64,000 bases of DNA. It comes from Trochalopteron elliotii. Taxonomy: Eukaryota; Chordata; Aves; Passeriformes; Leiothrichidae. Positions 20,896-32,384 of the stretch are shown in pieces. Under the pieces are notes generated by a model. That model ran no database searches and was not told the origin of the DNA. It saw only the letters and a program-made list of their open reading frames with translations. The position numbers were made by a program, and so were the translations under genes. Location of the stretch: NCBI GenBank assembly GCA_024734555.1, contig JANPWX010019821.1, forward strand, positions 486,527 to 550,526. The letters are read 5' to 3'. Positions within the stretch are counted from its first letter, which is position 1. Each line of letters begins with the position of its first letter.

Positions 20896-22013
20896 ACTTT
20901 AGAGTTCTTTCCAATGAAGAAAATAAATGGATTTTCAATTGAAAGGAATTTTTGCATGTTTTGCCAAAGGCTTGTTAGACTTCAGACACTTCCTGTAATC
21001 CTGATGTAGTAATTTATATGGCAGGTCAGCAAAAACTTATGAATGTATACCTGACTCCTAAATACACTAAGGTGTTATGTATGTATCTAAAACTGTGTAC
21101 ACTTACAGAAATAACTTGAAAATCAGATCTGATTTTGCTTCTTCATGTGTCTTCCACCACAGCTTCTTTTTCCAAGCCCTGGCATATCTTTATAACCTGA
21201 TTTACAGCCTTAAGTATTCAAGCTTAATAAGAAGCTAGTAAACTTATGCTTCAGTGCATACACTCACAAATGTCTCTCATTGGAATAACCTCATTTCCAT
21301 CTATCATCTCTTTGCAATACAGATGACTCAACTTCAGGTTACCCAAGCCTTTCCTGTCATGCAGATTAAGGGTCAGCAATACCTATTCTTGTTTTTAAGC
21401 AGCCATCATGACCCCCAGAGACCATGTTGCTAGCTGCTTAACAGATAATTTATCTATTTTAAGATGTTCAGTGAGGGAAGAAAGCTTTCCCACAGCCAGA
21501 TTTTGTGATTTGGCCACATAGTCGTTTTTCATTTTCCTCAAGTCATCTCACTCAGTTTATTCTCATAGCAAATGTATCTCCCAATGCTGTTGCACTCTTT
21601 ACAGCTGGCAGATATGGTCACCTCTGGAGATCCAGCAATTCTTCAAAAATTCTTATCTCAGCATGGTGTCTGACTTTGACTCCCTACTCTTTTCCATGGT
21701 ACTCTGTGTACTCAGGTACAGACCAACAGAGGAAAAAATGAATGTGTTTACAATATTCCTGGATTGGGTCCCTTCTACCCAGAAGAATTTTGGAGTTCTT
21801 TATGCACATTACTCTGAATACCAACTTCACATTTTGCCTTCCACAGTAGTACACACATCAAGTACACTGCAGGAGAACTGTTTTCTACCAAAGAGTATGA
21901 ATCTCCACTAAACACTAGATACTACATACAAGTACTTAATATCACAAATAAGAGAGCATATTTTCTATGCTTTACAGAGCCATGAAGTGAAAAAGGCAGA
22001 ATACAAGACAGCA

Positions 22014-22650
22014 ATGTGTCCAGGGGGCCAAGAAGGCCAATGGCATCCCAGCCTTATCAAAAACAATGTGTCCAGAGGGACTAAGGAAGATATTCTCAGA
22101 TATTCTCCCTGTGTACTCAGCACAGGTCAGGCCACACCTCCAGTCTTGTGTCAAGTTTTGGGGTCCTCACTTCAAGAAGAACAGTGAAGAGCTGGGGCAA
22201 GTCCAGAGAAGGACAAAAAAGACTGGTGAAGAAAAGAACTGGAGCACAAGTGCTACAAGGAGCAGCTGCAGGAGCTGAGGTTGTTTAGCCGGGAAAGAGG
22301 AGGCTCAGGGGGGACCTTGTCACTCTCCAAAACCACCTGAAAGGAGGGTGCAGGTGGATGGGTGTCAGTCTCTTCTCCCAGGCAACCAGTGACAAGACAA
22401 GAGGACACAGGCTTAATTTGCACCAGGGGAAGTTTATGTTGGACATTAGGAAGAATTTCTTCACAGAATGGGTGATTAGTCTTTGGAATGGGCTGCCCAG
22501 AGAGGTGGTGGCGTCACTGTCCCTGGAGGTGTTTAAGACAAGGCTGGACGTCGCAGTCAGTGCCATGGTCTACTGAACATGGTGGTTTTAAATCACAGGT
22601 TAGACTCAAAGATCTCAGATATCTTCCCCAACCTAATTGAGTCTGTGACA
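22014..22650 (+). mobile_element. CR1 LINE, 5'-truncated copy with 3' end
   Basis: A second plus-strand CR1 copy. It begins in the region encoding the segment after the polymerase (GGCCAAGAAGGCCAATGGCA) and passes through the block encoding [40 protein letters not shown] and [12 protein letters not shown]. It ends with the 3' untranslated stretch (TTAGACTCAAAGATCTCAGA) and a TCTGTGACAG-like tail. Several frameshifts make it non-functional. The 5' truncation is typical of incomplete target-primed reverse transcription. Confidence 0.88.
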
Positions 22651-24386
22651 GAAAAAATAATTATATTAGCTAAAATATATTGCTTACTTATTTGCTAATA
22701 CTTAAGAAAGATTTTTATGTCTTTTAAAATAAGGAAAAGTCATCACTCTGAAATCATAAACTCAGAGTACAGCAGCAGCCAAAAGCAAAGCCAAGAGAAC
22801 GCTGGGCATCACTGAGAATGATTGTGTGGAAAAGACAGAGGGGCATTTTGCCACTACTTAAAACCTTGAAGTAATCACACCTTGAATGTTTTACCTAACT
22901 CTGGTCCCTGCAGCCTGAGTAGGACATAGCTGAGCTTGATTAATAGAGGAGAACTAAAATGAATGAGAGGACAGTGCCTCCCCTACAGGCCAAGACGGTG
23001 ACTAACATCTCTCTCACTAAAACAGTGAGTCTTCTGAAATCATGAGGGTAGTGGGAAAGGCAAATGCAGAGCTACTATCTACTGAATCCTGTAATACTAG
23101 AGCTAGGGGAAAATCTGTGAAATCAGGAAGTTCCTTAAGGCAGAGGAAAGAAAGCACCTGACATAGCAGATAGTGAACCAACTTTCTCAGGAGGTTGTGA
23201 AGAAAAACAGTATTACCAAGTGAAAAAAGAATGATTACACACATATGAGTAAAACATCCAGAAAATAATACTAAAATGAATACACACGAATTTAAGTGTT
23301 GAAAGTCCTAATATAACAACTCAAAAAACCCTTTATTGAATTTGAATGGGAAGGAGATCATCTATGAGTTTTCTTGTTTTTCTGAAACAATAGGAAAGTT
23401 TTGTTCATGATAGCATGGCTTAAACCCAGCTCTCCATTTGTCAAACAGATGCACATGACAGCAAGCATGCCACACTGATGCCAGTACAGCAGTTGCCCTT
23501 TTAACATATCTGATCAGTCATGAGCCAAATTCTAGCAGAGGAATTAGGAACTGGGGATATATCTATCCTGATTTCAAAGCATAATCTTAATCCAAACACA
23601 AGAAAAAAGAAAATTCTACTTCTCTTAAAATATCTAATACGAAAAGTAGTAGGAATCACCTTGTTAGCTTATTTAAGAAACTGCATGACTAGTTCTGTAT
23701 TAACAGGCACCTGTAGAGAGAATGACCCTTCTTGCTCTATGTCTTCTGAAGAAGTATACTAATGCTAAGGACTCAAAATATAATGAAGGTATCAGTACTC
23801 CATATCTCCATTCTGAACCTATGCCCCTCCTATACTGCCAAAATTATGGATACCTAGTAATAAAAAAAGCCCCAAAACACCCAAAACTATTCCTTCAAAA
23901 AGAAAACCTTCATTTTATGCCCTGGGGTGGGAAGTGGGAAGGTGACTTTAATAACAGCTTTCAGTAATCTCAGATCTCTGACTTCTGCAGGTGAGATCAT
24001 GACTGCTACTTGTATCTAGCAAGATAGGGGTTTGTCCTCCTGGCTTCAGAGCTGGTCAGTGCCTGCATTACTGTGTCTGGTCTTTCCTTGAGAAAAGGGT
24101 GATAAATTACAGTCCCAGTGAGTTGCTTGACAGGGCTACAGGGGAAAAAATCTTTATTGTTATATAAAAATTAACTTCTCTAATAAGTAAAGCAGACAAA
24201 AGAGTGGTAAAAGATAAGCATTGTTTTGGCTCCTGGCTACATAAAAGTCCCACCACAGCACAAAAATAGTCTTTTCTGCAAAATACCATGACCAGACTGC
24301 ATTTCCACTGCCTTTTCCTCAGGGGACCACAAAAAGAGCTCTGAACATGTACAAGGTCTCTTACCCCTCAGTCACAATCTCCACTA

Positions 24387-24414
24387 AAAAAATTACCCTT
24401 CTGGGTAATTTTTT
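24387..24414. repeat. Perfect 12-bp stem with TTCT loop
   Basis: The left arm AAAAAATTACCC (24387-24398) and right arm GGGTAATTTTTT (24403-24414) are exact reverse complements separated by TTCT. It looks like a bacterial rho-independent terminator, but it sits in a vertebrate intron, so no terminator role is claimed. Confidence 0.85.
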
Positions 24415-26109
24415 CCCCACACTGAACATTATCTGCAAACCTGCAGTGTCAAGTGTTCTTACTAACAAAACACTCACTGTTAAGACTTATGATATTCAAT
24501 CTGATTGTGACCACAATACTATTAAAACTATAAACTCACCTGGCAACTACCAAAGTGGCCTTGAGAAAGCCAAAATAGATAAGTGGACTTTCATAGAGAT
24601 CAAAACACAGCTGTGACTGCACACTTCAGGAAGATCAGAACAGCATACCAGGAGGAGCGGAGGTATTCCTAAACATGAGCCCAGCTCATATGAACTCACC
24701 TTAGAACTATTAACCTATTGCACAACTTTCCAGCTTGCAGAAAAATCATTTGATATTCAGGCATTAACAACTGTCAACCTCAACTGGCCTCCTGCTTCTG
24801 GAAGAAAAAGGATCAGACCCTTCCAGCACCTGGCAATATCAAGTACAGCTGATTGAGACTGGACTAGACAAACACTGAGTGTGTCATGCCTATATATCCC
24901 AAGTTTTTGTATTTTATATGACTTCCAATTAAACAATTTTTTCGTCTGCTTTTCCTGCTATCAAAATACTCACTACACTGATTTATGACAGACTAGTCAT
25001 TGAAGAACTGCTTCTTGAACTAGGGAAAAATGGCATGATGAAAGCTAGCTGATATAATCCATCTTTGGTTAATTCCACCAGCTACTCACCCATGCCCTCT
25101 TCTAGAATTGTTTTGTTTTTTTTTTCTATAATAATAATGGATTACTGCTTATACAGTATTATCTGCAGCATTTTAGAGCATTTCTTTGGGACCTCAAATG
25201 ACTATATTCTCTCGTTTTAATTATGCATACATATTAAGATGTAGGAATTTGAAGATAGGAGAGCATGAGGCTTTCTTATATAAGAAATAAAAAACCACAC
25301 ATTTTTTATTACCTAAACAAGAACCCTGAAGATAAATATCAAAATAGAAATCTGTACCCAAGCATGGTCTTTGGATCTATCTGTTTACAGTCCCTTGACT
25401 GTTCACATCCTGTTTGTGTACAACATCTCAGGCTTTCCCAGCTGTGGACCCTCTCGGGGCTCTGAGCTGTGACCAAGAACAGGGGAGAAGAGCACAGACC
25501 AAAATATCTGTGCTTTTCATAGAGTCTGTTGGGATGCTGTGTATGCTGCAGATTGAGTGATTTCTGCAGGTAAAACTTTCTTCACAGTAATTTTATATCT
25601 TTGCATACCGTGCCAGCAGAACAACCTTGGGCATAACAGTGAATTATAGAATATCCTTTTTTCTGCATACAGTTTGGTAAATGTAGCAAAAGAAAACATC
25701 TCCCCATCAAGCTATCATGCTTTCTGGAAAAATAACGGGAATTTACCAAAAGAGATTTTTTTTTTAAGAAAATTAAGAGAAAAGGAAATTAACAGTAATA
25801 CCAAAACTGTATTTATTGAAGGCCTCTACTCCCAGTCCTGTCAGGCTACAATGCAAATGCTGATTTTAAAAGAAAAGAAATTAAAATTATGTTTAACAGG
25901 TATGTGTGGCAGGGGAGATGTGAAGATCTGGTGTTGTGTTGCTATTGCATAATTAAAAACTGGCTCTTACTACTCTAATTAGATATGCTCAATGATGCCA
26001 GTTAAATGCTATTTTCTAAAACTGAAGGACTTCATCCTGACTTCACACCATCTGTAAGTGATAGACAACCAGATCTAGAAAGCCACAGATGTAACATTCA
26101 GAAAGGCCT

Positions 26110-26351
26110 GATATCCTTCACATACTACACATGGAGCAGAGAAGAATGAGGAGAGAACACAGGAGAGGAACAACTCTGCCGACACCAAGGTCAGTGGAGA
26201 TGGAGGGGCAGGAGATGCTGCAGGCTCCAGGGCTGAAATTCCTCTGCAGCCCATGGTGAGGCAGCTGTTTTCCTACAGACCCTGGAGACCCACAGAGATA
26301 CAGAAATCCACCTGTAACCCATGGACAAGCTCCACACCAGATCAGGTGGAT
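26110..26351 (+). mobile_element. ERV LTR, 5' part, interrupted by a CR1
   Basis: This stretch has the degenerate repeats seen in a common avian LTR family: GGGGCAGGAGATGCTGCAGG, CTGCAGCCCATGGTGAGGCA, ATCCACCTGTAACCCATGG and ACCAGATCAGGTGGATGC. As I recall the family, the next block should be a GCCTGAGGAGGCTGTGA-like sequence. That block appears only at about 27892, beyond the CR1, so I read the two parts as one LTR split by insertion. The left boundary is approximate. Confidence 0.6.
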
Positions 26352-27891
26352 GCAACTTTATGATGGAGCAGCTTTTTACAGCAACAGGCCTTCTAGAGTA
26401 AGATGGACTCCATCTCTCTAACAAGGGCAAAAAGGATTCTAGCCTATGAGTTGGCAGAGCTGATTGAGAGGACTTCAAACTAGTTTTGAAGAGGGAAGGG
26501 GATGAAAACAGGATCTCCACAGATGAGCCTAAAGTGGCAAGCCAGGGTCAGGGGTGAAATCAGCAGCCCAGCTGATGTGCATGTACACTAATGCATGCAG
26601 TGTGGGTGACAAGCAAGAGGAGTGGGAAGCCATTGTACAGAAGGAAAGCCACAATGTCACCATCCTGGAAACATAGATGGATGACTTGCATGACTGGAGT
26701 GCTGCAACGGGTGATTACTTGCTCTTCAGATGAGACAGGCAAGAAAGAATTGTAGAGGTGGCTCTGTATGTTAGGGTCCTGGTTCCTGACTCACTGGGGG
26801 GTCCTGGATGACTGGAAGCTGGCCACTGTGGGACGCATCCATAAGAAGGGTCAAAAGGAGGATCCAAGAAACGACAAGCTGGTCAAGCGTGACCTCAATA
26901 CTTGTCAAGGTTATGGAACATCATGGATCATCTTGAGCACCACCACATGGCACCTACAGGACAGCCAGGGGATCAGGCCCAGCCATCAGGGGTTCGGCCT
27001 GACCAATCCAATTGCCTTTTATGACCAGAAATAAAGATCATATGATGACCCACCTGGTGAAAGAGGAAAAGACTGTGAATGTTGTCTACCTGGATTTCAG
27101 TAAAGGCTTTGACACTGTCTCCCACAGCACCCTCCTGGAAAAGCTGGCAGCCCGGGGCTTGGCCAGGAGCATTCTTTGCTGGGTTAAGAACTGGCTGGAT
27201 GGCCAGGCCCAGAGGGTGGTGATGAGTGGTGTTACATCCAGTTAGTGGCCTGTCATTACTGGTGCCCCCCAGGGATCCATGTCGGGGCCAGTCCTGTTTA
27301 ATATCCTTACTGATGATCTGGATGAGGGGATCGAGTCCACCATTAGCAAGTTTGCAGATAACACCAAGCTGAGTGTGTGTTGATCTGCTGGAGGGTTAGG
27401 AGGGCTCTCCAGAGGGACCTGGACAGATTGGATAGATGGACCAAATACAACAATATGAGTGTGCCAGGTCCTGCATATTGGCCACAACAAGCTCCCTCTC
27501 CTGAGGGAGCTGGGGGTGTTTAGCCTGGAGAAAAGGATGCTCAGGAGTGACCTTATCAGCCTCTAAATTTATTTGAAAGGAGAGTGCAGCCAAGTCTCAG
27601 AGTGGTCAGTCTCTTCTCCCAAGCAACCAGTGACAGGACAAGAGGACACAGGCTTAAACTGCACCAGGGAAGGTGTAGGTTGGACATTAAGAAGATGTTC
27701 TTCACAGGAACGGTGGCTGGGCATTGGAATAGGCTGCCCAGGGAAGTGGTGGAGCTACCATTCCTGGAGGTGTTTAAGGAAAGACTGGATGTGGCACTCA
27801 GTGCTACAGTCTAGTTGACCATAGAATGTATTAGGTCATAGATTAGACTCAATGATCTCAGATATCTTTTCCAGCCTAGTTAATTCTGTGG
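26352..27891 (+). mobile_element. CR1 LINE with endonuclease and reverse transcriptase remnants
   Basis: The longest CR1 copy here. It shows, in order, the upstream segment (GATGGACTCCATCTCTCTAA), an endonuclease start (ATGTGCATGTACACTAATGC; translated MYTNACSVGDKQEEWEAI), a jump near 26790 that removes the rest of the endonuclease, the polymerase core ([58 protein letters not shown]), a second deletion near 27470, then the C-terminal block ([36 protein letters not shown]) and a 3' end (GACTCAATGATCTCAGATAT) finishing in TTCTGTG. The usual FADD active-site motif reads FADN, and stops interrupt the frame, so it is dead. An LTR appears on both sides. Confidence 0.88.
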
Positions 27892-28497
27892 TGCCTGAGG
27901 ACGCTGTGAACTCATGGGAGGCCTATGCAGAGAGAAGGCCCCACTGGAACAGGCTGTCCTTGGAGGACTGCACCCTGTGGAGTGACCCAGGCTGCAGCAG
28001 TTTTGGGAGGACTGCTGCCTGTGGGATGGACTCACATTACAGTCCACAGAGAGCTGTTGCTCATGAGGTGGACTCACATCAGAGAAGCTCATGGAGAACT
28101 GTCTCCCACAGTGCAGGAGGGGAAGATCTCCTCCCCCTGAGCAGCGGAAGAAACAACTTGTGATGAACTGATCATAACCCTCATTTCCCATCTCTCTGTG
28201 CCATTGAAGGAGCAGATAGAGATGGGCAGGATGAAGAGGTGGGAGAGAAGGCATTTTTAAGGTCTTATTTTACTTCTCATTAACCTGCTTTGATTTTGTT
28301 AGTAATAAATTCAATTAATGTCTCAAATTCTACCCTCTTTTCCTATGATGCTATCCGGTAAGTGATCTCTCCTGTTCCTTATCTCAATTCATGGACCCTT
28401 CATTACATTTTCTCTCCCCTGTGAGAGGTCTAGCTGTGGAGGAAAGTGAGAGAAAGGCTTTGGGTGCCAGGCATCCAGCCAGGGTAAATACACTACA
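27892..28497 (+). mobile_element. ERV LTR, 3' part, after the nested CR1
   Basis: Continues the LTR begun at about 26110. It has several degenerate units of about 50-60 bp with the pattern GGAGGACTG..CC.GTGG..GGAC.CA (27900-28115), then GATCTCCTCCCCCTGAGCAG, AACTTGTGATGAACTGATCA, an AATAAA polyadenylation signal at 28304-28309, and an end with CATCCAGCCAGGGTAAATAC. The terminal ACTACA is near 28497. I see no retroviral gene beside it, so it looks like a solo LTR. The right-hand third matches the blocks at 1-190. Confidence 0.7.
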
Positions 28498-31400
28498 AGG
28501 AGCATCACTCTTCTACTAAGGCTGAACGTCTTTCTCCATTTAACAGATTATAAAAACCATTCAAAAATACATATACGCTGGTTGTGTTCCAGTCTGTTGA
28601 ACCTCCAGTGCACATGCAAAGGCCAAATCATTTAAGAAAAATAAGTTAAATCCTTGCTACTTTCTCATCAGGATTTTTTAAAAGGAATTGGGAAAATTAC
28701 CTAATTAAAAAGAAAAAGTGAATCTTTAGTCTTTCTCAAACATGTTTGAAATGTGCAGCCTCAGTGCCCTGCTGTGGAAACTATTTCCAAAATAAGGACA
28801 GATCTTCTAAATCCATGTTGACACCCATTAAGATGATGAGCTGAAAAGCACTGAAGTCCATTAAGATTTAGACTTCATTGACATGTGGGGTTTCAGGTGA
28901 TCTATTACTACATAGGCAAGAGAGAGCAAGCCAACAACCCCCATGGCCTCTGAAGATAACTGGCGAATTACTATCCTAACAACTGCTCACTCGAGAGTAA
29001 ACAGTGACACACAGAGCCTCCCTTCCACAGTGAGAGGCAGAAGTACTTTCCACAGAATTTCTTTAGCAGTAATATTTCAGAGTGCCTGGACATACAAGGG
29101 CAGGCACTGATTTTATTTCAAAAGCATAGCTATGGAAGCGGTTGTTAATTAAAACAGGAGAAGATTAAAGTAAGTGGCTGTAAAGGTACAACATGACTGA
29201 CAATATTCTTAGTCTTCCGTAGCAGTGTAATAAAATGCAGTGACAGGCAAGGACACAGCATCATCTGTTGCCCAAGGCACTCCTGGCCTCCAAACACACA
29301 GTGTACCACAGGGTTTTTCTATCTATAATACCATAGACATAGTGATAACTTCAGGTAGGTCATTCTCCACCTTCATTTTCTGAAAACAGTTTCACATGTT
29401 AAACCACAGAGTAACTCAAGGATTACAGTCAAGTCCAACTTATAAAAGGTAGGACAGAAATGAAGCATCAGTAATCTGAGGGAAGAACTCTTTAAATTTT
29501 CTTCCTGTAAGTGATGTCTAAATCCTGAATTCTGAAATCTCTATACATGTTACACTGGTTTCACAGAAATCAAACCTTTACCCCATAGACACACAGCTTC
29601 ACGTACTGAATATATGATTTTTTGCATAAGCTATTTCTATGGAAGAGTAAGAAAACCAGTTCTTTTTAAGAACTCTAAGTCTCTCCGATGTGTCTAAGAT
29701 GCTTTATTAAAGATTTCTATAGAGCTTTTACAAAGACTGCATCGACAATAATCACGAGGAATTAACCACAGGGTTAATTAATGTTCTGAACCAAGGAGTA
29801 GTATGGCAGTGTGAGAGAATGCCTTACTGTAACTTAATTTCATTATTCAAATGGGGACCACAGACACCCATCAGATTTCCACCCAGCTGAAGAAGTGAGA
29901 GAGCAGCTCTGACATGCATAGGCACAGACAGTAAGAGGAAATGCAAAGCACTATTACTCTCACTCAATTTACTGTACATACAGCTGTGAAATTGAGATGG
30001 CTTGGCTTTTAAGTCAAAAGGTGACAATATTATTAATTTATTTTCAAAACATCTTAAGAACACACAGGAAAAAATACAATTGTCAAGTGAACACAGCACC
30101 ACTGAAAAAAAAGGCAAAGCAAAAATCTACCAAGAAACCAACTAGTCCTCAAGGTTTCATGACTGTCTTGTACAAATGCTAACAAACATTCTTCTGTTTG
30201 AATTTCACCAATCATTACAATTCAAGGAAAAGAAAATAATTCAACACAATCTAAAGCATCACCTTGAATGTGACCCTCTGCTTTGGTCATGAAGCAATTA
30301 TGAGAGGTGGGTTGCATGACTGAACTTCACTTACTCATTTCAGGATCATTTTCTGTATTTTGTTATTGTGTAAGACATACAGGCAGAGATGAAGCAAAGT
30401 TTCCCAAATAACAGCATTGGGAAACTATTAAGATGATCCAATACAAAAACCTGTTGAATCAATGATGTCTCAAATTATTTCTCCTTTTTAAGCTCTTAAT
30501 GGTATTAATTTTTATAAAAGACTGTAACCCATTTTTCATATAATTTGAGTTTAAAAATTCATTTGAAATATCTGAGCAAAGACTAAAACATACAGCACAA
30601 TATACATCAGTGAGCCAATTCTTGGTCCTTTGCATTTCAATAAAACTTATTCTGGAAGGATATCCAAGAGGTTTTAAAAAGTCAATTGATCTAGACTCTT
30701 GAATGAGAACGGTCTATACAATCATACTCTGGATCATAAAAGGTAAAATGTTCATCCAAGGACAAACAGTAGCAAATAATGAAAATCCATTGACTTCCTG
30801 GTTTACAACCTGTTCACTCAGCTGAACAGTTTCAGTGTTTCATCCAAGATAAATAGCTATAATATGAACAGCATGCTCCAACTGTTCTATACACACTACA
30901 AATGCATCATTCAGCAGAACACAAGCTGTTTCTGAAACACTCAGTATGAGGCCAGTGACAATGGGATCACCCACATTAATGAAGTGACTTGTGAGCACAA
31001 GGACATGCAGTGCTCGGGGAAAGGATCAATGAAGAACCTGAGGCAACAAGGGCTGAGGCACTCAGTGCCTCTGAGTGCTTCATGGCCTGCTCACTAACAA
31101 GGTGGTAAAGCACACATACAGTCCTGCACAGCTGATATAGAGCTCAAAAGAGCTGCTACTTTCCTACATTCCCCCCCCCAGCTCCCACGTACACTTCTTG
31201 GAAAAATGCCTTGAGCAACAGAATATTCACAATGGCCAGTAGGAAGGACAAAGCTCCCATTCATCACGTACAACTGAGCTGCTGTACAACTCTGTTTTCA
31301 CAGCATAAATTTCAAAATTCCAACAAAAGCAGCAAGAATTCTTACCCTCCCAGAGCAGTTGTACTTGAAAAATACGAATATATTGCACCTCTACATCAGT

Positions 31401-31539
31401 TTGTTAAACGTCTGTCACTACTTTGAAAATATTATCCTATTTGTGATCCTAAAGACACACCCAAGAGAAAATTAAGTTAGACTATATATAAACCTGTTGA
31501 AATAGCTAGGGCTGAATTAAGCTTCCCAGATTTTTTCAC

Positions 31540-31566
31540 AAAAAAAAAAAAAAAAAAAAAAAAAAA
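31540..31566 (+). repeat. A27 homopolymer followed by GAAA repeats
   Basis: Twenty-seven consecutive A followed by GAAAGAAAGACAGAAGGAGA. It is not attached to a recognisable retrocopy upstream. In the FRMD3 transcript it is a U tract about 360 nt after the exon C donor. Confidence 0.95.
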
Positions 31567-31861
31567 GAAAGAAAGACAGAAGGAGAAGGGAACTTATCCC
31601 TTCCAGGAACCAGTATAAATTTTGCGCAGGGATTTGACCATTGCTTCATTTTTTGAATGTTCATGTATACTACTTGTCTGTATGTTATAGAAAAATTCCT
31701 TTAAACTTCTTTTTAAAAATCTATATGTATCACAATAAAAAAAAGATGATGAGTATTGCAAATGTCAGCCTATACTAGTTTTATCAGAAATAGTGAGAAC
31801 CCTACCCTACACAAAGATCCACCTTATCTTGAAATTGTTAGCAAGGCACATTAAATGCACA

Positions 31862-32064
<203 letters not shown>

Positions 32065-32324
32065 TTAACAGCTTAAAGAGTCTTACTAATGGTTAGTTTA
32101 AGCAGAGATTCCTACAAGAGCATTACTACAAATGCTTTATTTTGGGGGGTTCTTTTTTGACAAAAAAGCACTAAGCAATGATAATACTATGAAATTGAAG
32201 AAACCATTCAGCTAATGAAATTAAAGACAGTAGAAATATTTTTGTTCCCAGTATTTAATAAGGTCATAGTACCTTACTCTGAGTAATGGTATCAATACCA
32301 GGCCTGACATAGAGTCCTTTCAAT

Positions 32325-32384
32325 AAAAAGGAAAGAGGGGGAAAAGAAAGGTGAAAGGGGAAAAGGGAAAAGAGAAAGAGGAAA
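32325..32384 (+). repeat. Purine-rich GGGGAAAA-type tract
   Basis: About 60 bases of A and G with one interrupting T, made of units like AAAGGGG and GAAAAGG. Such polypurine tracts can form triplex DNA; no function is claimed. On the transcript it is a pyrimidine tract about 320 nt upstream of the exon C acceptor. Confidence 0.8.

Noticed and set aside
24387..24414. Rho-independent terminator
   Set aside because: The shape fits, but the window is vertebrate intronic DNA, where such terminators do not operate.
27852..28254. Overlapping open frames of about 70-124 codons on both strands
   Set aside because: They lie inside the LTR and come from its degenerate GC-rich tandem units; they match no retroviral protein.
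31500..31566. Poly(A)-tailed processed pseudogene ending at the A27 tract
   Set aside because: The preceding few hundred bases show no coding pattern or familiar mRNA, and poly(A) retrocopies are rare in birds because CR1 does not copy them efficiently.
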